NCBI RefSeq assembly: GCF_031846565.1
Contig: NZ_JAVRHL010000001.1
Span: forward strand, 1-64,000
Length of the DNA stretch: 64,000 nucleotides
Origin: Tropicimonas_B omnivorans
Lineage (GTDB): Bacteria; Pseudomonadota; Alphaproteobacteria; Rhodobacterales; Rhodobacteraceae
Reading direction: 5' to 3'
Shown: positions 54,338-62,234 of the stretch, one piece after another
How positions within the stretch are numbered: position 1 is the first letter of the stretch
How the letters are laid out: every line of letters starts with the position of its first letter
Translations under genes and position numbers: made by a program
The notes under the pieces: generated by a model
What the model saw: only the letters and a program-made list of their open reading frames with translations
Database searches by the model: none
What the model was told of the DNA's origin: nothing

Positions 54338-54945
54338 GACTATCTCTTTATTGGGGCCCGGCCTCTCCCTTCGTTCGCAAGGTCATGGTCGCGGCCCACG
54401 AGCTCGGGCTCGAGGGCAGCATCGAATTGCTGGAGAGCGCGGCGAACCCCGTCGAGCGGGACGCGCGCATCAAGGCGTTCAACCCGCTGGCCAAGGTGCC
54501 GGCCGCGCAGGCGGGCGACGGTACCGCGCTCTATGACAGCCGGGTGATCTGTGAATATCTGGACACCGAAGCCGGCGGCAGCCTCTTCCCCCCGGCCGGC
54601 CCCGCCCGCTGGACGGCGCTCCGCCGGCAGGCCCTGGCGGACGGGGTGCTCGATGCGGCCCTGCTGGTCCGCTACGAAACCCTGATCCGCCCCGAAGCGC
54701 ATCGGTGGCCGCTCTGGATCGAGAAGCAGCACGAGAAGGTCTCGGACGGCCTGGGCGCGATGGAGGCCGACCTGCCGGAGCCGGACTGCCACGACATCGG
54801 CGCCATCAGCTATGCCTGCGCGCTCGGTTGGCTGGATTTCCGCTTCGGCGAGATCGGCTGGCGGGATGGCCGCTCCGCCCTCGCCGAGTGGTATGCCGGC
54901 TACGAGACCCGCCCCGCGCTGGTGGCCACCCGCCCCGGCGCCTGA
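54334..54945 (+). CDS. Glutathione S-transferase
   Basis: 203 residues. An N-terminal thioredoxin-like domain (LYWGPASPFVRKVMVAAHE, with Ser8 or Ser rather than Cys likely near the thiol) is followed by FNPLAKVPA and the all-helical C-domain with LADGVLDAALLVRYE. It probably conjugates glutathione to, or isomerises, an electrophilic intermediate. It overlaps the previous gene by 4 nt and is 51 bp before the RidA gene. Confidence 0.9.
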   Translation: MRLSLYWGPASPFVRKVMVAAHELGLEGSIELLESAANPVERDARIKAFNPLAKVPAAQAGDGTALYDSRVICEYLDTEAGGSLFPPAGPARWTALRRQALADGVLDAALLVRYETLIRPEAHRWPLWIEKQHEKVSDGLGAMEADLPEPDCHDIGAISYACALGWLDFRFGEIGWRDGRSALAEWYAGYETRPALVATRPGA

Positions 54946-54996
54946 CGTCCATTCCCGGGCACACGCCTTCCCCTTTCCAGACGAAAGCCACCTGAC

Positions 54997-55413
54997 ATGA
55001 CGCATCTCCGTCACCGCAAGTTCAACACCAAGGACACCTACCCCGAGCAGAAGCTCGACAACGATCTGTGCCAGGCGGTGGTCGCCAAAGGCGGCACGAC
55101 GATCTTTCTGCGCGGTCAGTGCCCGCAGGATCTCGACACCGCCGAGAACATCGCCGGCAACGACCCGGTGGAGCAGACCCACAAGGTCATGGGCAACATC
55201 CGGCAGCTCGTCGAGGAATGCGGCGGGGAGATGGGCCACGTCACCAAGCTGGTCGTCTACCTGACCGACGTGCGTCACCGCGAGGCGGTCTACCGAACGA
55301 TGGGCGAGTACATCAAGGGCGTCTTCCCGGTCTGCACCGGGCTCGTCGTCGTCGCCCTCGCCCGGCCCGAATGGCTGGTCGAAATCGACGCGACGGCCGT
55401 CATCCCGGACTGA
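54997..55413 (+). CDS. RidA/YjgF/YER057c/UK114-family protein (catalytic Arg missing)
   Basis: 138 residues with the trimeric chorismate-mutase-like fold: TTIFLRGQCPQD, the EQTHKVMGNIRQLVEE helix and LVEIDATAVI. At the position of the catalytic Arg105 of enamine/imine deaminase RidA (FPARSC in E. coli), this protein has FPVCTG, with Cys113. It is therefore more like the Arg-less Rid subgroups found inside catabolic operons, whose activities are mostly unknown. It sits in the cluster, 56 bp before the DUF1028 gene. Confidence 0.85.
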   Translation: MTHLRHRKFNTKDTYPEQKLDNDLCQAVVAKGGTTIFLRGQCPQDLDTAENIAGNDPVEQTHKVMGNIRQLVEECGGEMGHVTKLVVYLTDVRHREAVYRTMGEYIKGVFPVCTGLVVVALARPEWLVEIDATAVIPD

Positions 55414-55469
55414 CGCCGCCGCAAGAACCGAAGTCTTGGGGGCCGGCCGCCCCCCCCTTGGGAGGATAC

Positions 55470-56144
55470 ATGACCTTTTCCATCGTCGGACACTGCACGG
55501 ACACGGACATGTTCGGCATCGCGATTTCCTCGTCGTCCCCCGCCGTCGCCGCGCGATGCTCCTTCGCACGCGCCGGCGTCGGCGCGGTTGCATCGCAGAA
55601 CGTCACCGATCCCCGGCTCGGCCCGCACGCGCTTGACCTGATGGAGCGCGGCGCGAGCCCGTCGGAAGCGCTGTCGATCATCGAGCGCAGCGGCTCCCAC
55701 ATGGCCTATCGCCAGCTCCTCGCCGTCGGGCGGTCGGGCGAGAGCGCGATCTATTCGGGCGGCCAGGTGCTCGGCCTGTGGTCCGAGGCGGAGGGACGGG
55801 ACGCGGCTGCCGCCGGGAACCTCCTTGCCGATGCCGGCGTGCCCGAGGTCATGCTACAGAGCTTCGCCGCGAGCACCGGCCACCTCGGAGCCCGCCTGAT
55901 CGGCGCCCTCCGCGCGGGCCTCGATGCGGGCGGAGAGGCAGGACCCGTCCATTCCGCCGGGCTCCTCGTGGTGGACAAGCAGGCCTGGCCGCTCGCCGAA
56001 CTGCGTATGGACTGGACGGAAGACTGCCCCATCGCGGCGCTGGAGGCGGCCTATGCCGTCTACGCGCCCCAGATGAACGATTACGTCACACGGGCCCTCG
56101 ACCCACGCGATGCGCCGTCCTACGGAGTGCCCGGGGACGATTGA
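55470..56144 (+). CDS. DUF1028 family protein (Ntn-hydrolase-like)
   Basis: 224 residues. MTFSIVGHCTDTDMFGIAISSSSPAV, VGAVASQNVTDPRLG and AEAGPVHSAGLLVVD-type segment (GGEAGPVHSAGLLVV) match DUF1028, whose members adopt an Ntn-hydrolase fold. Activity is not established, but an amidase or peptidase-like role is suggested by the fold and by frequent pairing with Rid proteins. GGGAGGA precedes the ATG. It is the last enzyme gene before the LysR regulator. Confidence 0.85.
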   Translation: MTFSIVGHCTDTDMFGIAISSSSPAVAARCSFARAGVGAVASQNVTDPRLGPHALDLMERGASPSEALSIIERSGSHMAYRQLLAVGRSGESAIYSGGQVLGLWSEAEGRDAAAAGNLLADAGVPEVMLQSFAASTGHLGARLIGALRAGLDAGGEAGPVHSAGLLVVDKQAWPLAELRMDWTEDCPIAALEAAYAVYAPQMNDYVTRALDPRDAPSYGVPGDD

Positions 56145-56212
56145 CCAGATCCACCGCGGGGCTGGCCGCGCGCCGGCCCGACGGGGGGATCACGACCGGT
56201 AAAAGGTCTGCC

Positions 56213-57139
56213 ATGCCGCTGCGATTCACCCTCAGGCAACTGGAATATTTCATCGCCGTCGGCGAGGCGGGCAGCATCGCGCTCGCGGCGGAGAAGGTGA
56301 ATGTCACCGCGCCTTCCATGTCCTCCGCGATCGCCCAGCTCGAAGCGGGGTTCGGCGTTCAGCTCTTCACCCGCCGGCATTCGCAGGGCTCGGTCCTGAC
56401 CCCCGTCGGCGAGCGCTTCATCGAGCAGGCCCGCGCGGTCCTCGAGGCGGCGGACAAGCTCAACGACATGGCCAACATCTACACCGGCAGCGTGCGCGGC
56501 TCGCTGCGGGTCGGCTGTCTGCGAACCTTCGTGCAGTTCATGGTGCCGCAGCTGCGCCGCCGGTTCGAGGACAAGTACGAGAACGTCGATTTCAGCCAGG
56601 TCGAGCTCGACCAGGCGCAGATCTTCGACGGCCTGCTCTCCGCCCGCATCGACGTCGCGCTGACCTACGACATGTCGGTGCCGAGCGACATCGACTTCCG
56701 GCCGCTCCGCGCCCTGCCTCCCTTCGTGATGGTGGATATCGATCATCCCCTCGCCGGACGACGGGACCTGACCGTCGCGGACCTCGTGGAGCACGACATG
56801 GTCCTGCTCGACATGCCCCACAGCTCCGACTACTTCCTGTCGCTCTTTCGCGCCCATGGACACCGGCCGCGCATCGCCGAGCGCACGAGCGAGATCTCCG
56901 TGCAGCGCAGCCTCGTGGCGAACGGTTTCGGCTTCGGCATCTCCAACATGCGGACGGTGTCCGAGGGATCGATGGACGGAAAGCTGCTCCAGTTCATCCC
57001 GCTGCGAACCGAGATCCCGCCGCTGCAGCTCGGCATCGCCATGTCCCGCGCGGCCCACGTCTCCCGCACGATCCAGGCCTTCATCGACCATTGCCACGAG
57101 GCCGCAGATACGGGGAACCTGCCGGGTCTTCTGGTCTGA
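56213..57139 (+). CDS. LysR-family transcriptional regulator
   Basis: 308 residues. The winged HTH (about 1-62) reads LRFTLRQLEYFIAVGEAGSI and SSAIAQLEAGFGVQLF. The effector domain (about 92-300) has the periplasmic-binding-protein layout of LysR regulators. It is placed at the 3' end of the cluster, 68 bp after the DUF1028 gene, and is the only regulator in it. Its likely site is the T-N11-A dyad at 46214. It converges with the phytochrome gene. Confidence 0.92.
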   Translation: MPLRFTLRQLEYFIAVGEAGSIALAAEKVNVTAPSMSSAIAQLEAGFGVQLFTRRHSQGSVLTPVGERFIEQARAVLEAADKLNDMANIYTGSVRGSLRVGCLRTFVQFMVPQLRRRFEDKYENVDFSQVELDQAQIFDGLLSARIDVALTYDMSVPSDIDFRPLRALPPFVMVDIDHPLAGRRDLTVADLVEHDMVLLDMPHSSDYFLSLFRAHGHRPRIAERTSEISVQRSLVANGFGFGISNMRTVSEGSMDGKLLQFIPLRTEIPPLQLGIAMSRAAHVSRTIQAFIDHCHEAADTGNLPGLLV

Positions 57140-57240
57140 CGGGGCCGCGCGGTTCCGCGCCGGTCGTGCGTGCCCCGCGAAGCCCCGCGCCGCCAAGGGG
57201 GCGCTTCCGCCGGTCCGGGGCCCGGCCTCCCGGCGCCGGA

Positions 57241-59796
57241 TCAGGCTTTCACCATCTCATCGAGCGCCCGGCCGATGGTGCCGGCGTCATAGGGCTTCGT
57301 GAGGAAGCGGGCGTGCGGGAATTCCTCGACGATCGCCGGCTCCGGGCCGTAGCCGGTAGCGAAGATGAAGGGTATTTTCCGCTCCGACAGCACCCGCGCG
57401 ACCGCCAGCGACGTGCCGGTGCCGAGGTTCACATCGAGAAGTGCGAAGGTCACGTCCCGGCTCTTGAGTTCGGCCAGCGCGGACTCCACCGAGGGCACCG
57501 CGACCACCCCGTCCGCCCCGAGAGACAGCAATGCCTCCTGCGCGTCCATCGAGATGATGAGGTTGTCCTCCAGAAGCAGAACGACCCCGCCGAGGCGCGC
57601 AGGCGCGATGCCCTCGGGCAGGTTCCCGGTTGCCGGCAGGGACGCCTCCTCCGTCGCCCTCCCGGCAACGAACCGGCTCGGCACACCGAAATGCGCCTTG
57701 AAGCCCGTCAGCGCGTAGTCGACGTCGGCCTTGCCGTGAAGCTCGAACGGGATCGAGCGCTCGATGATGGTGGAGCCGAAGCCCCTCCTGGTCGGCGGCG
57801 CGACCGGCGGGCCGTCCCGCTCGGTCCAGTCGAGGGAGAGCGCACCGTCCGCCTCGAGCGTGGCGCGGATCGTGACCGTGCCGTGGCTGTCCGAGAGCGC
57901 ACCGTACTTGGCGGAGTTCGTCACCAGTTCGTGGAAGACGAGCGCAAGGGTGGAGAAGCCCTGCGGCTCCAGCATCACGTCATCCCCCTGAAACCGGATG
58001 CGGCCCGCCTTGTCGCCGATGAAGGCCAGCGTTTCCGTGCGGATGAGCCCGGCGAGGGAAAGCGCGCCCCACGCGCCGACGGTCAGCTGATCGTGGGCCC
58101 GGGCCAGGGCCTGGATGCGCCCGCCCAGGACGTCCGTGAACTGCTCCACGGACCCGACGCCGCTGCGGCTCTGGGCCACGAGCCCCTGTATGAGGTTGAG
58201 GATATTGCGGACGCGGTGGTTGAGCTCGCTGATCAGCAGGTCCTGCTTGTTGCTCGCGCGCTCCCGCTCCTGCCGCGCATCGTCGCTCATCTTGAGAACG
58301 ACCTCGAGGAGCGTCACCCGAAGCGATTCCGCCGCCCGCAACTCGCGCTCTCGCCACGGCCTGGAGCGGTCATGCACCACTTCCTGCCATGCCTCGAAGC
58401 TCTTGCGCGGCGTGAGGCGGATGCCGTTGGGACCCGTCTCCACCGGTTTTTCGGGGTTGCCGGCCCAGGTCACCGTCTGCGCGATGGGCCGCCGGAAGAG
58501 GACGATGTAATCTCTCGGGGACCGCGAGACCGGAAGCGCCAGGATCCCGGCGGCGCGGTCTCCGAAATTCTCCGCCTTGTCGTAGACGCCGGCAACATGA
58601 TCCGTGGCGAAGACGCGGCTCGCGCCGGCCGTGTTCAGGAACCGGGCGAGCCCGAGGAATTCCTCCCGCGTCGGCGTCGAGCCGAAGGCCTCGAAAGCGC
58701 CCTCCGAGTAAAGGACGATGCCGTCGTGGGGGATGACCTCCGAAATATCTCCGGCGAGATCGCTGAAGGTGCTGCTGAGGGAATTGCCGGAGGAGAGGGT
58801 GGTCAGGATGACGTCGTGCAGCTCCCGCGCGGTCTCCGCGAGGGACAGCTCCGCGTCCTGCCACCTCTGCGCCAGTTCGTACGAGAAGAGCTGCCCGAAG
58901 AGTTCCGCCGCGGTGCGCGTCTCGACGTCGACGGCGCGAGGGTCCTTGCCGTGGCAGGCGATCAGCCCCCAGAGCTTGCCGCGCACGATGATCGAGATCG
59001 ACATGGAGGCGCAGACGCCCATGTTCTTCAGGTATTCGATATGGATCGGCGAGACCGCGCGCGTCGCGGCCATGGACAGATCGAGCGGCTGTCCGTCGGC
59101 GCCGATCCGGGGGACGATCCCGTGCGTCGGCGCATCGACATCCGCGATGAGGCGGATGCGGTTGCGCAGGTAGAGCGCCCGGGCCTGTTTCGGAATGTCG
59201 CTCGCGGGGTAGCGCAGTCCCATGAACGGATCCATTCCCCGCGTCGTCGCCTCGCCCACGACCTCACCCGTCTCGTCCTCGTGGAACTGGTAGACCATGA
59301 CCCGGTCGAACCCGGTGAGCGCCTGAACGCAGCGCGCGGTATCGTTGAAGAAGCGCCGTTCGTCGGTGAGGCCGCTGAGCCGCGCGATCAGCGAGCGCAC
59401 GGTGGACGCGGTGTCGGTCCGCCGCTTGCTGCCGGCGCGCTCGAACTCCACGATGATCGCCTGCGGGCTGACGTTGACCAACAGGTCGAACAGCTGCCCG
59501 TCGCCCAGTGCATCGACGGCGAAGATGCGCGATCCCTCCCCGTGGCGACCGGAGACCTGCACCTCGCCGCGGATGTGGTGAAGCCCCTCCCCGCCCAGAA
59601 GCTCCGACAGATGCGTGCCGACGAGATCCTCGGCTTCGCGGCCGAGGAACGTCTCCGTGTTCGCGGAGGCGTGGCGGATCATCCAGTCCGACGACAGGGC
59701 GAGAAGGCAGCCGAAATCCTGAACGTGACCGAGGAACTGAATGGGCTCCCGGTCGCAATTCGTAAGATCGACGGTGGTGTAGTCAGGCTGGCTCAA
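57241..59796 (-). CDS. Bacteriophytochrome histidine kinase with HWE kinase and receiver domains
   Basis: About 851 residues. PAS2 (about 10-120) starts VDLTNCDREPIQ, with the biliverdin-binding Cys about residue 14. The GAF domain has the chromophore motif PASDIP (197-202), and the PHY domain has the tongue segment PRKSF. Next comes an HWE-type kinase with phospho-acceptor ELNHRVRNILNLIQ and finally a receiver domain with Asp in LLDVNLGTG. It is a red/far-red light sensor. A TTG start at 59796 inside the upstream gene is inferred; ATG 59856 is the alternative. It overlaps the heme oxygenase gene by about 14 nt. Confidence 0.92.
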   Translation of the reverse strand: MSQPDYTTVDLTNCDREPIQFLGHVQDFGCLLALSSDWMIRHASANTETFLGREAEDLVGTHLSELLGGEGLHHIRGEVQVSGRHGEGSRIFAVDALGDGQLFDLLVNVSPQAIIVEFERAGSKRRTDTASTVRSLIARLSGLTDERRFFNDTARCVQALTGFDRVMVYQFHEDETGEVVGEATTRGMDPFMGLRYPASDIPKQARALYLRNRIRLIADVDAPTHGIVPRIGADGQPLDLSMAATRAVSPIHIEYLKNMGVCASMSISIIVRGKLWGLIACHGKDPRAVDVETRTAAELFGQLFSYELAQRWQDAELSLAETARELHDVILTTLSSGNSLSSTFSDLAGDISEVIPHDGIVLYSEGAFEAFGSTPTREEFLGLARFLNTAGASRVFATDHVAGVYDKAENFGDRAAGILALPVSRSPRDYIVLFRRPIAQTVTWAGNPEKPVETGPNGIRLTPRKSFEAWQEVVHDRSRPWRERELRAAESLRVTLLEVVLKMSDDARQERERASNKQDLLISELNHRVRNILNLIQGLVAQSRSGVGSVEQFTDVLGGRIQALARAHDQLTVGAWGALSLAGLIRTETLAFIGDKAGRIRFQGDDVMLEPQGFSTLALVFHELVTNSAKYGALSDSHGTVTIRATLEADGALSLDWTERDGPPVAPPTRRGFGSTIIERSIPFELHGKADVDYALTGFKAHFGVPSRFVAGRATEEASLPATGNLPEGIAPARLGGVVLLLEDNLIISMDAQEALLSLGADGVVAVPSVESALAELKSRDVTFALLDVNLGTGTSLAVARVLSERKIPFIFATGYGPEPAIVEEFPHARFLTKPYDAGTIGRALDEMVKA

Positions 59797-60283
59797 GGCG
59801 ATCGGTCGTCCCGTGGCTGGCGTGCAAGGCAAAGATGGCGAAGATGGCGCGGGCATCGTCCAGGATCCGCGCCGCGCGAGGGCTTTCTGGATCCAGGGTG
59901 GCCAGAACGCCGAGGAGGCCTCTCCACTCCTCCCCCGGCCCGGTTTCGTCGAAAAGCGGCTCGTTTGCGGGTCCACCGGCCTCGATCCACTGCCGCTTCA
60001 GAACGCCGAGGCCGAACCGGGCCCCGAGAAAGACATAGCGGATCGCAAGCGGGTCGAATCCGCCCCGGGAAACACGCCCCGAACCGCCGCCTGCAAGCCG
60101 CGCGACCATGTCGAGGCACTCCGGCTCGGACCTGGCACCGCGGGCGAGACAGTCCGCCGACGCCCCTCTATGCGCAGCCAGAAAACCGGCGCGCCCCTCG
60201 GCGCCGGCGAGGTCGAAGCGGGAGAACGCCTCGTCCACCTGCGCGTGATCTTGCGCGGTGGCGGTCCTCAACAGGTGTCTCAT
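59783..60283 (-). CDS. Heme oxygenase (biliverdin-producing, BphO-like)
   Basis: 166 residues. The proximal His is in TAQDHAQVDEAF near residue 15, and the rest is all helical as in bacterial heme oxygenases. It cleaves heme to biliverdin, the chromophore of the bacteriophytochrome encoded immediately downstream with overlapping frames. ATG 60283 is used, though a GTG at 60295 is possible; neither has a strong ribosome site. The GQ-helix glycines are diverged but present (FLGARFGLGVL). Confidence 0.88.
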   Translation of the reverse strand: MRHLLRTATAQDHAQVDEAFSRFDLAGAEGRAGFLAAHRGASADCLARGARSEPECLDMVARLAGGGSGRVSRGGFDPLAIRYVFLGARFGLGVLKRQWIEAGGPANEPLFDETGPGEEWRGLLGVLATLDPESPRAARILDDARAIFAIFALHASHGTTDRLEPA

Positions 60284-60495
60284 GGTTACGTTCACGGCGA
60301 CCCAACCTGCCTGCGCTCAGCGCGTTAAACAACAGCATCACGAGGCCCAAAGACCGCCTGAGCAAACCAGTTTAACCCGACGTCGCATGCCGGGCGCATT
60401 CGTCCTAGATCCAGACACCGGCGGAAAGAAGTTGCGTCGTGCCTCACGCCGGGTCACTATAGCGTCATTGATTGTAGTTTTAAGTGGGTCGTCAG

Positions 60496-60963
60496 ATGGT
60501 GGGCCTGTTCAGACCGGCGACGTTGGTGCTGGTCCTCATTCTTTTTTTCTCCGGGAGTGGTGCGGCTTTGGCTAAGGACTTCATTCTCTGCTCGCCGGTC
60601 GACGGCCGCCTGGTCTCCGAAGACGGGGCCCCCGTTTCAGGCGCGGACGTGACCCGCGCATGGACCTGGGGCAAGAAGACCGGCGCGGATACCGTCACCA
60701 CGGACCCATCCGGCGGCTTCAGCTTCGGCACCGTGACCGGACGGAGCTTCCTTGCCAGCCTGCTGCCCCACGAACCCGTCGTGGAGCAGGTTTTCACCGC
60801 GGTGGCGGACGGTTCCGCCACGACGATACTCACGCTCTACAAGCATGACTACAATCTGAACGGCGAGCTCGACGGAGCCCCTCTCCGCATGGAGTGCACC
60901 GCTGGAGCAGAGCCGGCTGCCGGAGGCTTTTTCTACGGCACCTGCCGCCCGATGGGCGACTGA
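60496..60963 (+). CDS. Small exported beta-sandwich (carboxypeptidase-regulatory/DUF6795-like) protein
   Basis: 155 residues with a signal peptide (about 1-26, cut after AALA). The mature part reads PVDGRLVSEDGAPVSGADVTR, then TTDPSGGFSFGTVTG: the repeating pattern of a transthyretin/carboxypeptidase-regulatory fold as in DUF6795. Two cysteine-containing regions near the end may form disulfides. Function unknown. It precedes the lipase gene by 79 bp on the same strand, which suggests a partner such as an inhibitor. A GTG at 60484 could be an alternative start. Confidence 0.7.
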   Translation: MVGLFRPATLVLVLILFFSGSGAALAKDFILCSPVDGRLVSEDGAPVSGADVTRAWTWGKKTGADTVTTDPSGGFSFGTVTGRSFLASLLPHEPVVEQVFTAVADGSATTILTLYKHDYNLNGELDGAPLRMECTAGAEPAAGGFFYGTCRPMGD

Positions 60964-61042
60964 CCAAGGCCGGATCGGGCCTCTCGCCCGGCCCGGACAG
61001 ACATATTTCCAGATCAACCCGTTTTTCCTCGGAGTTCAAAGG

Positions 61043-62185
61043 ATGACACTGCTTTCCGGCGCCATGGCCGCGCAACTTTCCCAAGCCGTTTACAACCTCC
61101 GCATGAACGAGAACCTCGTTGCATCGATTGCCGGCAACAGCGCCAATAGCTCGATCCTCGACGCGTTCGACATCGACCAGAGCGCGACCCGTCTGACCGG
61201 TCGCTCCGGCGCATTCGTCCGGCCCGAAACGGGCTTCGGCATGCTGCTGAAGAAGCGCGGGACCCAAGGAGAATACGCCCTTGTCTGCCGCGGCACGCAT
61301 TTCTCCTCCGGAGCGGACTGGGCCTCCAACTTCAACATCGCGCTCGACCGGGGGCCCGGGGGCTACCCCGTGCATGCCGGCTTCCACAGGGTCTACAAGT
61401 CCATGGCGTTGCAGGTGCGGGAGGCGCTTCGCGGCAAGAACCTCACGACGCTGCATGTCTGCGGACACTCCCTCGGCGGGGCCATCGCGACGATGTTCGC
61501 CGCCGAGTACGGCTTCGCCGAGCGGGCGGACGTCAAGCTCTACACCTTCGGCGCGCCGCGGGCGGGAACGGCGTTCTTCACCCGCCCGCTGACCCGCAAG
61601 CTCGGCACCCACAATGTCCGCCGTGTCTACGCGCTGGCCGATCCCGTGCCGATGATCCCGGTCTTTCCGTTCTGCCATCCAGAGGATTGCGACTATTCCG
61701 TCGACGGCGGGCAGGGCACGATCAGCGTCGACGCGCATTCGATGAAGCAGACCTACATCCCCGGAATGCCGGCCTCGGGCTGGCCGGTGCGGGTGAACGT
61801 TCCGAACTTCCACGATGTTAATTACTGGCTGAACAAGGCCGAGGGGCGGAACATGTTCTCCTCTGCCGCCTTCTGGGCGCTCGGCAAGGCGTTGAAGGGC
61901 ATCATCGCCCTGGCGGAGGTCGTGCTCGGCAGCGTCCTGACCGCCGCGATGACCATTCTCGACCAACTCGCGGCGATGCTCGTCCACGCCGCCCGGCTCT
62001 CCGCGAAGATCGGCTCCTACCTCTTGCGCTTCGTGAAGGCGGTGATGAAATTCGTCGGCCGCAGCACGACCACGGCCCTGAACAGCTCGGCCGACGTGAC
62101 CTCAGCCTTCCTGCGCTACGCGCTGGAGTTGATGATGCGCGGCGTGGGTGCCGCCGCCTCCCGAGCGGTCAACCTGCTGACGTGA
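61043..62185 (+). CDS. Class-3 lipase-like alpha/beta hydrolase with hydrophobic C-terminus
   Basis: 380 residues. Residues of about 50-260 are a lipase class-3 domain: catalytic Ser143 in CGHSLGGAIAT, Asp200 in YALADPVP, and His232 in VDAHSMKQ. The last 120 residues are mostly helical and hydrophobic, with about three segments long enough to insert into a membrane (from about 275). No signal peptide, so export would need a dedicated system. The layout resembles T6SS phospholipase effectors (Tle), but that is inference. GGAG is 8 nt before the ATG. Confidence 0.85.
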   Translation: MTLLSGAMAAQLSQAVYNLRMNENLVASIAGNSANSSILDAFDIDQSATRLTGRSGAFVRPETGFGMLLKKRGTQGEYALVCRGTHFSSGADWASNFNIALDRGPGGYPVHAGFHRVYKSMALQVREALRGKNLTTLHVCGHSLGGAIATMFAAEYGFAERADVKLYTFGAPRAGTAFFTRPLTRKLGTHNVRRVYALADPVPMIPVFPFCHPEDCDYSVDGGQGTISVDAHSMKQTYIPGMPASGWPVRVNVPNFHDVNYWLNKAEGRNMFSSAAFWALGKALKGIIALAEVVLGSVLTAAMTILDQLAAMLVHAARLSAKIGSYLLRFVKAVMKFVGRSTTTALNSSADVTSAFLRYALELMMRGVGAAASRAVNLLT

Positions 62186-62193
62186 CCTGAGGC

Positions 62194-62232
62194 GGGGGCG
62201 CGCCGCACTCATTGCGGCGCGCCCCCCGCTTT
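62194..62232. terminator. Bidirectional terminator between the lipase and acyl-CoA synthetase genes
   Basis: A 14-bp perfect stem (62194-62207 with 62213-62226) and 5-nt loop, then CGCTTTC on the plus side. It lies exactly between convergent genes. Confidence 0.75.
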
Positions 62233-62234
62233 CC

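Noticed and set aside
57091..60375. A 1094-codon plus-strand open frame opposite the phytochrome operon.
   Set aside because: Antisense to a multi-domain protein with intact motifs; no family features and no ribosome site.
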